Positions 6,843-13,135 of a stretch of 13,135 nt of DNA are shown one piece after another. The notes under the pieces were generated by a model. The model was not told the origin of the DNA. It saw only the letters and a program-made list of their open reading frames with translations, and ran no database searches. The position numbers and the translations under genes were made by a program. Positions within the stretch are counted from its first letter, which is position 1, and every line of letters begins with the position of its first letter. The stretch is taken from assembly GCA_944369635.1 (NCBI GenBank), contig CALVXL010000005.1, forward strand, positions 1 to 13,135, given 5' to 3'. The DNA is from an uncultured Clostridia bacterium (GTDB lineage: Bacteria > Bacillota > Clostridia > Christensenellales > Borkfalkiaceae).

Positions 6843-9227
6843 TTAATTCAATCCTTCGATGTATTTCTTAATGTTGCTCGCGTTTTCGTATCTTTCAAAA
6901 CCGTTTTCCGTGGGCACTAAAAGCGTGGGCGCTTTCTTTACGCCGAAGTTCAAAGTAACTTCCTTGTTTTCTTCCGCATCCACTACGGAATATTTCACGC
7001 CGGCTTTATCGAGCATCATTTTGCTCATCTTGCAGTTCGGGCAGGTTTTCGTGGCAAAAAGCATGATACCCGAAACGACATTGTCTTTCTTTTCTGCCTT
7101 TTCTTCCTTTACGCTTTCCTTTTCGCAGGCGCATTTGTCCGCTCCGTGGAAATGCGACGTTTCGATATTATAAACCTTTCTGTCTTTAAATTCCTCTCTC
7201 TTGCCGTCGTTCCAGTTCTGAATCGGACGATAGTAACCCGTGATACGGCTGTAAACTTCCGTCGTCTTTCCGCAGTGCGGGCAGGTATATTGTTCGCCCG
7301 CCAGATACCCGTGGTCGGCGCAGACCGAATAGGTAGGCGAAAGCGTGTAATACGGCAGTTTATAATTCTGCGCGATGGTGCGCACGAGGTTTGCCGCGGC
7401 TTTCCAATCGGGCAGTTTCTGTCCTAAGAACGCGTGGAATACCGTACCGGAAGTGTACAGCGTCTGCAAATCGTCCTGAATATCCAGCGCGCTGAAGATA
7501 TCGTCGGTATAACCTACAGGCAGGTGCGACGAATTGGTGTAATACGGCGTATCGCCGTTTTCCGACGCCGTGATGATGTCGGGATAACGTTTTTTATCGT
7601 GTTTCGCAAGGCGGTAAGAAGTCGATTCCGCAGGCGTGGCTTCGAGATTGTAAAGATCGCCGTAAAGTTCCTGATAATCGGAAAGGCGTTCCCGCATGAA
7701 GTTTAAAACGTCTTTCGTGAACTTCTGCGCTTTGGAATGCGTAAGATCTTTGCCGATCCATTTCGCGTTGAGGCAGGCTTCGTTCATGCCGACAAGACCG
7801 ATGGTCGAGAAGTGGTTATTGAACGTGCCGAGATAACGCTTGGTATAGGGATAAAGTCCCGCGTCGAGCAGTTTGGAGATGGTGTTTCTCTTTACTTTGA
7901 GCGAACGGGCGGCGATATCCATCATCTTGGTCAGACGCTGATAGAATTCGTCCTCGTCCTTGGAAAGATAGGCGATGCGCGGCATATTGATGGTTACTAC
8001 GCCGACAGAACCCGTGCTTTCGCCGCTTCCGAAGAACCCGCCGCTCTTCTTTCTCAGTTCTCTGAGGTCAAGACGCAGACGGCAGCACATGGAACGCACG
8101 TCGCTCGGCTCCATATCGGAATTGATGTAGTTGGAAAAATACGGCGTGCCGTATTTTGCGGTCATTTCGAAAAGCAGCTTATTGTTTTCCGTTTCCGACC
8201 AGTCGAAATCGCGCGTGATGGAATACGTCGGAATAGGATACTGGAAGCCGCGGCCGTTGGCGTCGCCCTCGATCATGATTTCGATAAACGCCTTGTTGAC
8301 CATCGCCATTTCCTTGACGCAATCCTTATATTTGAAATTCATTTCCTTGCCGCCGACGATCGCGGGAAGTTCCGCAAGGTCGTTGGGGACCACCCAATCG
8401 AGGGTGATGTTGGTGAACGGCGACTGCGTGCCCCAGCGCGACGGGGTGTTGACGCCGTAAATGAACGACTGAATGCACTGTTTGACTTCCTTATACGTCA
8501 GATTATCCACCTTGACAAACGGCGCAAGGTAGGTATCGAAGGAGGAAAACGCCTGCGCCCCCGCCCATTCGTTCTGCATGATGCCGAGGAAGTTTACCAT
8601 CTGATTGCAGAGGGTGGAAAGATGCGACGCGGGCGAGCTGGTGATCTTGCCGGGAACGCCGCCGAGCCCTTCTACGATAAGCTGTTTGAGCGACCAACCC
8701 GCGCAGTACCCCGTGAGCATGGACAAATCGTGAATATGAATATCCGCATTGCGGTGCGCCTGGTTGATTTCGTCGTCATAAACTTCGGTCAGCCAGTAGT
8801 TCGCCGTGATCGCGCCGGAGTTGCTTAAAATAAGTCCGCCGACGGAATAGGTGACCGTGGAATTTTCCTTGACGCGCCAGTCGTTGATCTGAAGATAGTT
8901 GTCCACCGTGTTCTTGTAATCGAGCATGGTCGACTTGATGTTTCTTACTTTCTCTCTCTGCTTGCGGTAAAGAATATAACATTTCGCTACGTCGACATAA
9001 CCCGCCTGAATCAAAACGACTTCCACGCTGTCCTGAATATCTTCGACAGATACGACGCCGTTTTCGATTTTGCGGCTGAAATCCGCGGCGACGCGCAGCG
9101 CGAGTTTTTCGATAATCTCGTCCGTATATTCCGTTTCCTTCGCATTGAACGCTTTCTTGATCGCGGTTTCGATCTTTTCCATATTATAAGGTACGATCTT
9201 GCCGTCTCTTTTCTTTACCTGAAACAT
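6843..9227 (-). CDS. nrdD: Class III (anaerobic) ribonucleoside-triphosphate reductase with fused C-terminal redoxin domain
   Basis: A 794-residue glycyl-radical enzyme that makes deoxyribonucleotides without oxygen. Residues 1-95 form an ATP-cone (VKKRDGKIVPYN) for allosteric control. The barrel holds GYCAGWSL (Cys175) and MCCRLRLD (Cys381/382, the expected thiyl-radical region). The C-terminal zinc site is Cys636, His639, Cys649, Cys652, and RITGYY places the radical Gly at 664. The wording is close to the Thermotoga-type NrdD. After a charged linker (about 700-717) comes an extra domain of about 78 residues with CPNC at 729-732 and a cis-proline-type APT at 766-768, a glutaredoxin/NrdH fold. 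Ordinary NrdD lacks this. ATG at 9227 is preferred over an upstream in-frame codon at 9359 because AAGGAG lies at 9242-9237 and the promoter at 9264-9292 falls between the two. trxB follows in the same operon. Confidence 0.95.
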   Translation of the reverse strand: MFQVKKRDGKIVPYNMEKIETAIKKAFNAKETEYTDEIIEKLALRVAADFSRKIENGVVSVEDIQDSVEVVLIQAGYVDVAKCYILYRKQREKVRNIKSTMLDYKNTVDNYLQINDWRVKENSTVTYSVGGLILSNSGAITANYWLTEVYDDEINQAHRNADIHIHDLSMLTGYCAGWSLKQLIVEGLGGVPGKITSSPASHLSTLCNQMVNFLGIMQNEWAGAQAFSSFDTYLAPFVKVDNLTYKEVKQCIQSFIYGVNTPSRWGTQSPFTNITLDWVVPNDLAELPAIVGGKEMNFKYKDCVKEMAMVNKAFIEIMIEGDANGRGFQYPIPTYSITRDFDWSETENNKLLFEMTAKYGTPYFSNYINSDMEPSDVRSMCCRLRLDLRELRKKSGGFFGSGESTGSVGVVTINMPRIAYLSKDEDEFYQRLTKMMDIAARSLKVKRNTISKLLDAGLYPYTKRYLGTFNNHFSTIGLVGMNEACLNAKWIGKDLTHSKAQKFTKDVLNFMRERLSDYQELYGDLYNLEATPAESTSYRLAKHDKKRYPDIITASENGDTPYYTNSSHLPVGYTDDIFSALDIQDDLQTLYTSGTVFHAFLGQKLPDWKAAANLVRTIAQNYKLPYYTLSPTYSVCADHGYLAGEQYTCPHCGKTTEVYSRITGYYRPIQNWNDGKREEFKDRKVYNIETSHFHGADKCACEKESVKEEKAEKKDNVVSGIMLFATKTCPNCKMSKMMLDKAGVKYSVVDAEENKEVTLNFGVKKAPTLLVPTENGFERYENASNIKKYIEGLN

Positions 9228-9263
9228 AATTTTCGTCTCCTTCCATAAATACTGTGTAGCGAT

Positions 9264-9292
9264 ATCATAGCAGATTGCGCCCGTTTTGTCAA
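9264..9292 (-). promoter_or_regulatory. Sigma-A promoter of the nrdD-trxB operon
   Basis: Minus strand TTGACA (9292-9287), 17-base spacer, TATGAT (9269-9264): near consensus. It leaves a leader of about 30 bases with AAGGAG before the ATG at 9227, which also argues against the longer N-terminus. Confidence 0.85.
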
Positions 9293-9299
9293 CCTCTTT

Positions 9300-9347
9300 T
9301 TTCCATATATTGTACTGAAATTTTAAATAAAACACCATATCTTGTGG
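9300..9347. promoter_or_regulatory. Pair of NrdR-box-like sites upstream of nrdD
   Basis: Two 16-base sites resemble the NrdR box ACACWATATATWGWGT. ACACCATATCTTGTGG at 9332-9347 matches 13 of 16 positions; the site at 9300-9315, read on the minus strand, is GTACAATATATGGAAA and matches 11. The gap is 16 bases, the spacing known for tandem NrdR boxes. The inner box lies just upstream of the nrdD -35. NrdR represses ribonucleotide reductase operons when dATP is plentiful; no nrdR gene is in the window. Confidence 0.65.
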
Positions 9348-9555
9348 GTGTTCGGTCAATTTCCGTTTGCGCGAATCCGCCTTAACTTTACCCTTTGAAG
9401 CAAAAATCCCCCTTTTTTCCGCTTATAGAAAAAAACGAAGAAAATGCGAAAGAGCAAATAATTTTTTATAAAAATTTTTTTGTTCCGCCGCCCCTTTTTC
9501 CGCTTCGCGATTGCTTGCCGTTTTCAAGATTTACGATTTTATCAAACATAGGAAA
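9348..9555. other. Intergenic stretch with no gene seen
   Basis: AT-rich, T- and A-tract-rich DNA between the NrdR-box pair and the terminator of the next operon. Short frames cross it but none has a ribosome binding site or recognisable product. I see no RNA gene or strong repeat. Confidence 0.5.
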
Positions 9556-9560
9556 AAGAC

Positions 9561-9588
9561 AAAAAAGCCGCCCTCGGCGGGCGGCTTT
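9561..9588 (-). terminator. Intrinsic terminator of the DUF4091-CmpB operon
   Basis: Read on the minus strand, AAAGCCGCCC (9588-9579) pairs with GGGCGGCTTT (9573-9564) around a 5-base loop and is followed by more T (six in a row, then GTCTTTTT). It starts 22 bases past the stop of the membrane-protein gene. Confidence 0.88.
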
Positions 9589-9610
9589 CACGCCGTGTAT
9601 AAACGGCAGT

Positions 9611-10300
9611 TCATTGATTCTTTTTTCCGCGGAACTTTTCCAAAAATTCCTCCACGCTCTCCTTCAGCGGCCTGTCGCTGCGGAAAGGAAAGAGGAAGTT
9701 GACCTTCAGCTTCAGCCTTGCGCGCCGCTCGGCAATGCTCTCTTTCAGCTTTTCGTAATGCACAGCCTCTTTAAATTTCAATGCGGCTTTTCTGATCTTC
9801 AGCGACAAATTGAAACTGATAAACACGTCCACGAGCATCACGCCCAGAAACAGGCCGAGAAAATACAGCGTCCATGCATTTTGCGCTGCCGAAAGCGCCA
9901 GGCGAGAAAGCGGATCGTAAAGAAGATAGACGAATCCCGCGCCGATCGCGCCCCAGAAAACGGAAAACAGCGGGCAGATAATCCCCTGAATATTTCCGAA
10001 ACGGTCGGAATAGTCCCATAACCTTATTTTAAATACTTTCACGAAAATCAGTCCCGTAACGTATTCGAGCAATGTCAGCGCGAAAAAAACGATGATCACG
10101 ACGAGCCATTTCGGGACGGGAATGGAAGAAAAACCGAATAAAATACACGTTCCGAATCCGTACATCGGCAGATACGGTCCGTTTAAAAAACCAGGATTGA
10201 TCCACCTTTTCGCGCTGAAAATGCGGCGGAAAAACAATTCGATCACCCATCCGCAAACCGAACCCAACGCGAACAGGAACGATAATTCAAAAAATAACAT
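9611..10300 (-). CDS. CmpB-like five-helix membrane protein (putative ABC-transporter type IV family)
   Basis: A 229-residue integral membrane protein with about five hydrophobic segments (4-24, 43-61, 64-90, 106-128, 143-165) and a basic, charged cytoplasmic-looking tail (170-229). Two conserved-looking motifs, GFLNGPYLPMYGFG at 37-50 and LWDYSDRFGNIQG at 94-106, match the family annotated as putative ABC-transporter type IV (CmpB, PF06541 as I recall it). Despite the name, transport has not been shown for most members and no ATPase is encoded here, so function is unknown. ATG at 10300 is 4 bases after the DUF4091 stop, and only a weak GGAAAAG precedes it, so translation is probably coupled. 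The neighbouring glycoside-hydrolase-like gene hints at carbohydrate or envelope processing, but the link is only positional. Confidence 0.8.
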   Translation of the reverse strand: MLFFELSFLFALGSVCGWVIELFFRRIFSAKRWINPGFLNGPYLPMYGFGTCILFGFSSIPVPKWLVVIIVFFALTLLEYVTGLIFVKVFKIRLWDYSDRFGNIQGIICPLFSVFWGAIGAGFVYLLYDPLSRLALSAAQNAWTLYFLGLFLGVMLVDVFISFNLSLKIRKAALKFKEAVHYEKLKESIAERRARLKLKVNFLFPFRSDRPLKESVEEFLEKFRGKKNQ

Positions 10301-10304
10301 TACT

Positions 10305-11918
10305 TTACTTTTCCGCGATCATTCTGTTGAGTTTTTCGCGGAACGCAAGGTGCCAGGAAGCGCTCATAGGATAGGTTGTGAAATTCTTTTCGAACCCTTC
10401 GGCATAAAGCATCTTTTCCACTTCTTTCCTGCCGATTCTCTTTTCCAGCGTTTTCAGCGCGCGATAGTCCTGCATTCCGTCGGAAAACACTTCGTGTCGC
10501 GCGGAATCCAACGGACCGTCCTTTCCCGGATATACGATAAACGAATCTCCGCTTTCAAATGCGCCGCAGGCATCCGTGATCTCAAACGGATCGATCGCCA
10601 TACGGGATTCATAAGAATTATAAAAGTTATAGCCCCAGTGCAGATATCCCACACATTCGTTCAGATAAAGCTGTATGCCTAAAATCCTGTTTCTTTGCGG
10701 CGGAAAGCACATGAATCGATTTGCCAGATTGTTCTGTTTTTCCGTACAACAGGTATACGCCCACACGCCCTTGACGTTTGCGAAAGCGGAAAACGATTTT
10801 GTGGAAACGACGGGCGTTTTGACATAACCCAACCGATAAAATTCGTAATGACTGAGCGCTTCGATGCTTTTGCAGTCGGGCAGGTATTTTTCCAAAAGCG
10901 CGCGCGCTTTTGCGTAGCTTTCCAAAACGTATTCGCTCGGCTCGTCGGATACGTGAAAATAGCATTTTTCATAAATGCCGAGTTTTTGCAGACATTCCTT
11001 CAGCGCAGGCAGAAACTGCGACAAAAACTCGTCATATTCGGGAGAATCGCTGGCGACGTGCCAACCGAAAAGCTTCTTTTCTTCTCCGTCCGTTTCCACG
11101 ACAATCTTTGGAGTACACTTCGCCCCCCATTGCGTAAACAAATGCGCGACTTCAAAATACTTTATTCCGCACTTATGCGCAAGCGCCACAAACTTTTCCA
11201 ACTTGGAAAAATCAAAGGAGTATCGGCTACCTTCTTTTTTCATGCCGACGAGCTGCACCGTCAGACGTTCTCCGCCGATCTGCGTATCGAGCGGCGGCGT
11301 GAACACGGGCATATAAAGCATATTCATGCCGTGCACCACCGCGGCGGACACGTATTTTTCCAGAATTTCGTTATACTTATCCGTAAAAGGCGCCTCATTA
11401 TAAATTCTGGAAATCCCGTCGTAATGGAACCAGTTGGTATAAATCAGATCGCTTTCCTCGAGTTCCCCGTTCAGCACTTCAAGCGTAAACGAAGTTTCGG
11501 CAAGCACTTTCCCGTCCCTGTTTTTGAGTCTGAACTTCAGTTTATGTACGCCGACGGGAGGATTTCCCGTTACCGTTACCCACGTAGCCTGCCAAAGTTC
11601 TTTGCGACAGGTGATGCCGATGTTCTCATACGGCGCGAGGATATCGGGATACATCGTCGGCTCGTGAGAAAGAACATAGCCTTTGTCCGTAACCGTCATG
11701 CTGCACGGCGCAAGGCGCTCCTCGCGCAACGTCACATAAGACGAGATGTCGCTTTCAAGTTCCAGACTGCAAAGAATCGTCGTGTAGGCGGTTTTATAAG
11801 CCACCTGGAAGGAATACCTTTCGTTTTTGAGCATCGTACCGCTCTTCGTTTGTTTTCCCGTTTTCGTGCCTTTAATCACGTCCAGCGCGCCGAACGTGCG
11901 CATTGTGCAGATTTTCAT
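10305..11918 (-). CDS. DUF4091 / GH123-like glycoside hydrolase-like protein
   Basis: A 537-residue protein with no signal peptide, so predicted cytoplasmic. The N-terminal part (about 1-150) looks like beta-sandwich segments ending in FTLEVLN. The rest resembles the DUF4091/GH123 barrel: HVSDEP at 322-327 contains the paired acidic residues Asp325-Glu326, equivalent to the Asp-Glu pair used by GH123 enzymes in substrate-assisted cleavage of N-acetylhexosaminides. GDSFIVYPGKDGPLDS (457-472) and FSDGMQDYRAL (478-488) are the C-terminal DUF4091 signature. Substrate is not determined; an N-acetylgalactosamine-type substrate is suggested only by the clan. CAGGAGAG at 11926-11933 sets the ATG at 11918. 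It is the first gene of a two-gene operon with the CmpB-like membrane protein. Confidence 0.85.
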   Translation of the reverse strand: MKICTMRTFGALDVIKGTKTGKQTKSGTMLKNERYSFQVAYKTAYTTILCSLELESDISSYVTLREERLAPCSMTVTDKGYVLSHEPTMYPDILAPYENIGITCRKELWQATWVTVTGNPPVGVHKLKFRLKNRDGKVLAETSFTLEVLNGELEESDLIYTNWFHYDGISRIYNEAPFTDKYNEILEKYVSAAVVHGMNMLYMPVFTPPLDTQIGGERLTVQLVGMKKEGSRYSFDFSKLEKFVALAHKCGIKYFEVAHLFTQWGAKCTPKIVVETDGEEKKLFGWHVASDSPEYDEFLSQFLPALKECLQKLGIYEKCYFHVSDEPSEYVLESYAKARALLEKYLPDCKSIEALSHYEFYRLGYVKTPVVSTKSFSAFANVKGVWAYTCCTEKQNNLANRFMCFPPQRNRILGIQLYLNECVGYLHWGYNFYNSYESRMAIDPFEITDACGAFESGDSFIVYPGKDGPLDSARHEVFSDGMQDYRALKTLEKRIGRKEVEKMLYAEGFEKNFTTYPMSASWHLAFREKLNRMIAEK

Positions 11919-11972
11919 TGATTCGCTCTCCTGTTTTTCTCCGCCTTTTTCGGGCGAAGCGTCTGTCCTTTA

Positions 11973-12001
11973 ATAATAACTTTTTTACCGCGTTTTGTCA
12001 A
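11973..12001 (-). promoter_or_regulatory. Sigma-A promoter of the DUF4091-CmpB operon
   Basis: Minus strand TTGACA (12001-11996), 17 bases, TATTAT (11978-11973). The leader to the ATG at 11918 is about 48 bases. Confidence 0.8.
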
Positions 12002-12474
12002 CCGCAAAACCCATTTTCTGTTTTTGTTTTTTACTATGAAAAATTTAGAGATATTTTTTTAGACTTTTCCGCTTTCTAATTACGATGTATAACCTTAAAC
12101 CGTTTTGACAACAGTTTTTTTCTTACGCTTTTTTTATGTCTGCGCCAAACGCAGAATTTTTATACAAAGAAAAACGCCCCGAGAAATTCGGAGCGTTTTC
12201 TGTTTATTTCTTCTGTTTTTATATTGCGAATTGTAAGAAGTATTTTCTCGCGTTGACTTTGCTAAACGCCGTGCCGTCCTGCCGAAACGAAAACAAGAAC
12301 TTTCGGGAGAATTTTAAGAAACTTTAAGCGTTACGCCGAAAAAGTCCTGCGCAAAAAATAAAACGAACCGATTTTTAAAAGTTTTCGTCTTATTTATATA
12401 TAGATTTTGTGGATAAAAATTCCACATTATATATTGACGTTGGAATTTTTCGCCCCGTTATTGCAACCTATGTT
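12002..12474. other. AT-rich intergenic region holding one terminator
   Basis: About 470 bases between the DUF4091 promoter and the small protein gene. The only firm element is the minus-strand terminator at 12165-12199. A weak 6-bp hairpin (TCTGCG/CGCAGA, 12139-12155) and a TGTGGA/TCCACA hairpin (12408-12426) are also visible. No convincing coding frame or RNA gene was found. Confidence 0.5.
12165..12199 (-). terminator. Intrinsic terminator for the XRE-small protein transcript
   Basis: On the minus strand, AAAACGC-T-CCGA (12199-12188) pairs with TCGGGGCGTTTT (12182-12171) through one U-G wobble, with a 5-base loop, and then runs into TCTTTG. On the plus strand the wobble becomes a C-A mismatch, so the minus orientation is favoured. 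It lies about 275 bases beyond the small gene, giving a long 3' untranslated region. Confidence 0.65.
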
Positions 12475-12705
12475 CTACCACTGCACTATGACTTCGGTAT
12501 CTTTGGATATCACTTCCACGATAGGAAGGTTGCATCGTTTCTTAAACTGATTCAGATCCTTTGCAATTTGTCTTAAATGACTGCGATCAAGATTTACATT
12601 GCATTTATTTTTCAGCCAATTTTTCCCAATCGACGTTGTCAACAGGAAGTTGGGTAGCCTGAATACCTTCGGGCGCCCGTTTTCTTTTATTATTATCTTC
12701 ATCAT
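12475..12705 (-). CDS. Small protein resembling the C-terminal module of the adjacent XRE regulator
   Basis: A 76-residue protein with no membrane segment. It opens with a beta-like stretch (KIIIKENG), then RLPNFLLTT, a helical middle (DRSHLRQIAKDLNQFKK) and the ending PIVEVISKDTEVIVQW. That order (lysine-rich strand, RLP-helix, helix, then VEV-S-x-D-x-EV-IV) parallels the tail of the upstream regulator (NLPLSIV, helix, LVDIESAEGDKVKIVVE), so I infer both belong to one domain family of SHOCT-like type. Its ATG overlaps the regulator stop in ATGA, and no good ribosome binding site precedes it, so translation is probably coupled. It could be a partner or modulator of the regulator. Hand counting gives about 39% G+C over 12481-12660, below the roughly 50% of most neighbours. 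Confidence 0.72.
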   Translation of the reverse strand: MMKIIIKENGRPKVFRLPNFLLTTSIGKNWLKNKCNVNLDRSHLRQIAKDLNQFKKRCNLPIVEVISKDTEVIVQW

Positions 12706-13135
12706 TCTACGACAATCTTTACTTTGTCTCCCTCGGCACTCTCAATGTCTACCAGCTCCCCGACAACGCCTTGCTCTGCCAATGCAATCAGCTGATTAAT
12801 GTCTATGTCGATTTTTTTGTCTTTTAACATTTTAAGTTCGCCGTCTTTAGCCAATATTTTAACAATGCTTAGGGGTAAATTAATGTTGACTCTATCTTTA
12901 TCTGCTGACAATATTCTTATTTTGAAAACCAATTGATCGATGCTTTTATGGGTGGTATTGACCATGGGTTTGTTCTCGCCTCTTCCCAGCAAATAGTCAA
13001 CGGAAGTTTCGAACAAATCTGCCAGTTCGACAAGCAGTGTAATGTCCGGCGCATTGATGTCCTTTTCCCATTTGGAAACGGATTGATTGGTGATGTTGAG
13101 CTTTTCGGCAAGTTGTTCTTGCGTAAGTCCTTTTT
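12702..13135 (-). CDS. XRE-family helix-turn-helix regulator with C-terminal beta/helical module (5' end outside window)
   Basis: The frame enters from the right edge; 143 residues are visible and probably only 10-20 N-terminal residues are missing. The visible start (GLTQEQLAEKLNITNQSVSKWE) is a classic Cro/C1-type DNA-binding helix-turn-helix, continued by SVDYLLGR at 44-51, the usual end of that domain. After a short linker, residues about 65-143 form a second module with VNINLPLSIVKIL, DIDINQLIALAEQG and LVDIESAEGDKVKIVVE, which resembles SHOCT-like tails found on Bacillota regulators. It is the first gene of a coupled pair with the 76-residue protein. The TTG at 13016 is an internal codon, not the start. 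Target genes are unknown. Confidence 0.85.
   Translation of the reverse strand, partial: KGLTQEQLAEKLNITNQSVSKWEKDINAPDITLLVELADLFETSVDYLLGRGENKPMVNTTHKSIDQLVFKIRILSADKDRVNINLPLSIVKILAKDGELKMLKDKKIDIDINQLIALAEQGVVGELVDIESAEGDKVKIVVE

Noticed and set aside
7737..8828. Long plus-strand open frame opposite nrdD
   Set aside because: It lies entirely antisense to the conserved NrdD barrel. G+C-rich codon third positions on the coding strand keep the opposite frame open.
9228..9359. N-terminal extension of nrdD by 44 codons
   Set aside because: The stretch contains the sigma-A promoter and part of the NrdR-box pair, and the strong ribosome binding site points to ATG at 9227, which begins exactly at the ATP-cone.
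10695..11921. 408-codon plus-strand frame opposite the DUF4091 gene
   Set aside because: Antisense shadow; the minus-strand frame has the promoter, ribosome binding site and DUF4091 motifs.
12136..12327. 63-codon plus-strand frame
   Set aside because: It spans the terminator at 12165-12199, has no ribosome binding site and no recognisable sequence.
12408..12416. Perfect DnaA-box sequence (TTATCCACA on the minus strand)
   Set aside because: A single box with no cluster, no dnaA or dnaN nearby and no AT-rich unwinding array; one such match is expected by chance about once in a few windows of this size.

Overview
The window looks like a chromosomal segment of an anaerobic, low-oxygen-lifestyle Bacillota, most likely an uncultured gut Clostridia. 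The evidence is a class III (oxygen-sensitive, glycyl-radical) ribonucleotide reductase with its radical-SAM activase, strong AGGAGG ribosome binding sites, near-consensus sigma-A promoters (TTGACA/TATAAT with 16-17 base spacers), Gram-positive-type NrdR boxes and a mid-range G+C of roughly 50% in most genes. This placement is inference; no rRNA or other marker gene is present.

Layout from left to right. (a) 1-2711, minus: the first 903 residues of a large superfamily 1 helicase with an N-terminal HRDC-like domain and a DUF4011-like region; its end lies outside the window. (b) 2990-3757, minus: a short-chain dehydrogenase/reductase with its own promoter and a 20-bp-stem terminator. (c) 4226-4753, plus: a TetR-family regulator, divergent from the dehydrogenase across about 470 AT-rich bases, followed by tandem terminators and a perfect 16-bp palindrome. 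(d) 5045-5737, plus: nrdG, the radical-SAM activase. (e) 9227 down to 5924, minus: nrdD, which carries a fused C-terminal redoxin domain with a CPNC motif, followed 13 bases later by a thioredoxin-reductase-like flavoprotein. nrdG and this operon converge on a shared bidirectional terminator. (f) 11918 down to 9611, minus: a DUF4091 (GH123-like) cytoplasmic glycoside-hydrolase-like protein and, 4 bases later, a five-helix CmpB-like membrane protein. (g) 13135 down to 12475, minus: an XRE-family regulator (N-terminus outside the window) overlapping by 4 bases a small 76-residue protein that resembles the regulator's own C-terminal module.

The most coherent system is the ribonucleotide reductase block. 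NrdG makes the glycyl radical on NrdD. The disulfide left in NrdD after each turnover could be reduced by the redoxin domain tethered to the same chain, and that domain in turn by the flavoprotein encoded next to it. The flavoprotein keeps the CxxC active site but lacks the arginine motif that thioredoxin reductases use to bind NADPH, so its electron donor may be ferredoxin or NADH. A pair of NrdR-box-like sites with the canonical 16-base gap sits just upstream of the nrdD promoter. The remaining genes look like ordinary accessory genes in separate transcription units; the XRE pair is visibly lower in G+C than the rest.
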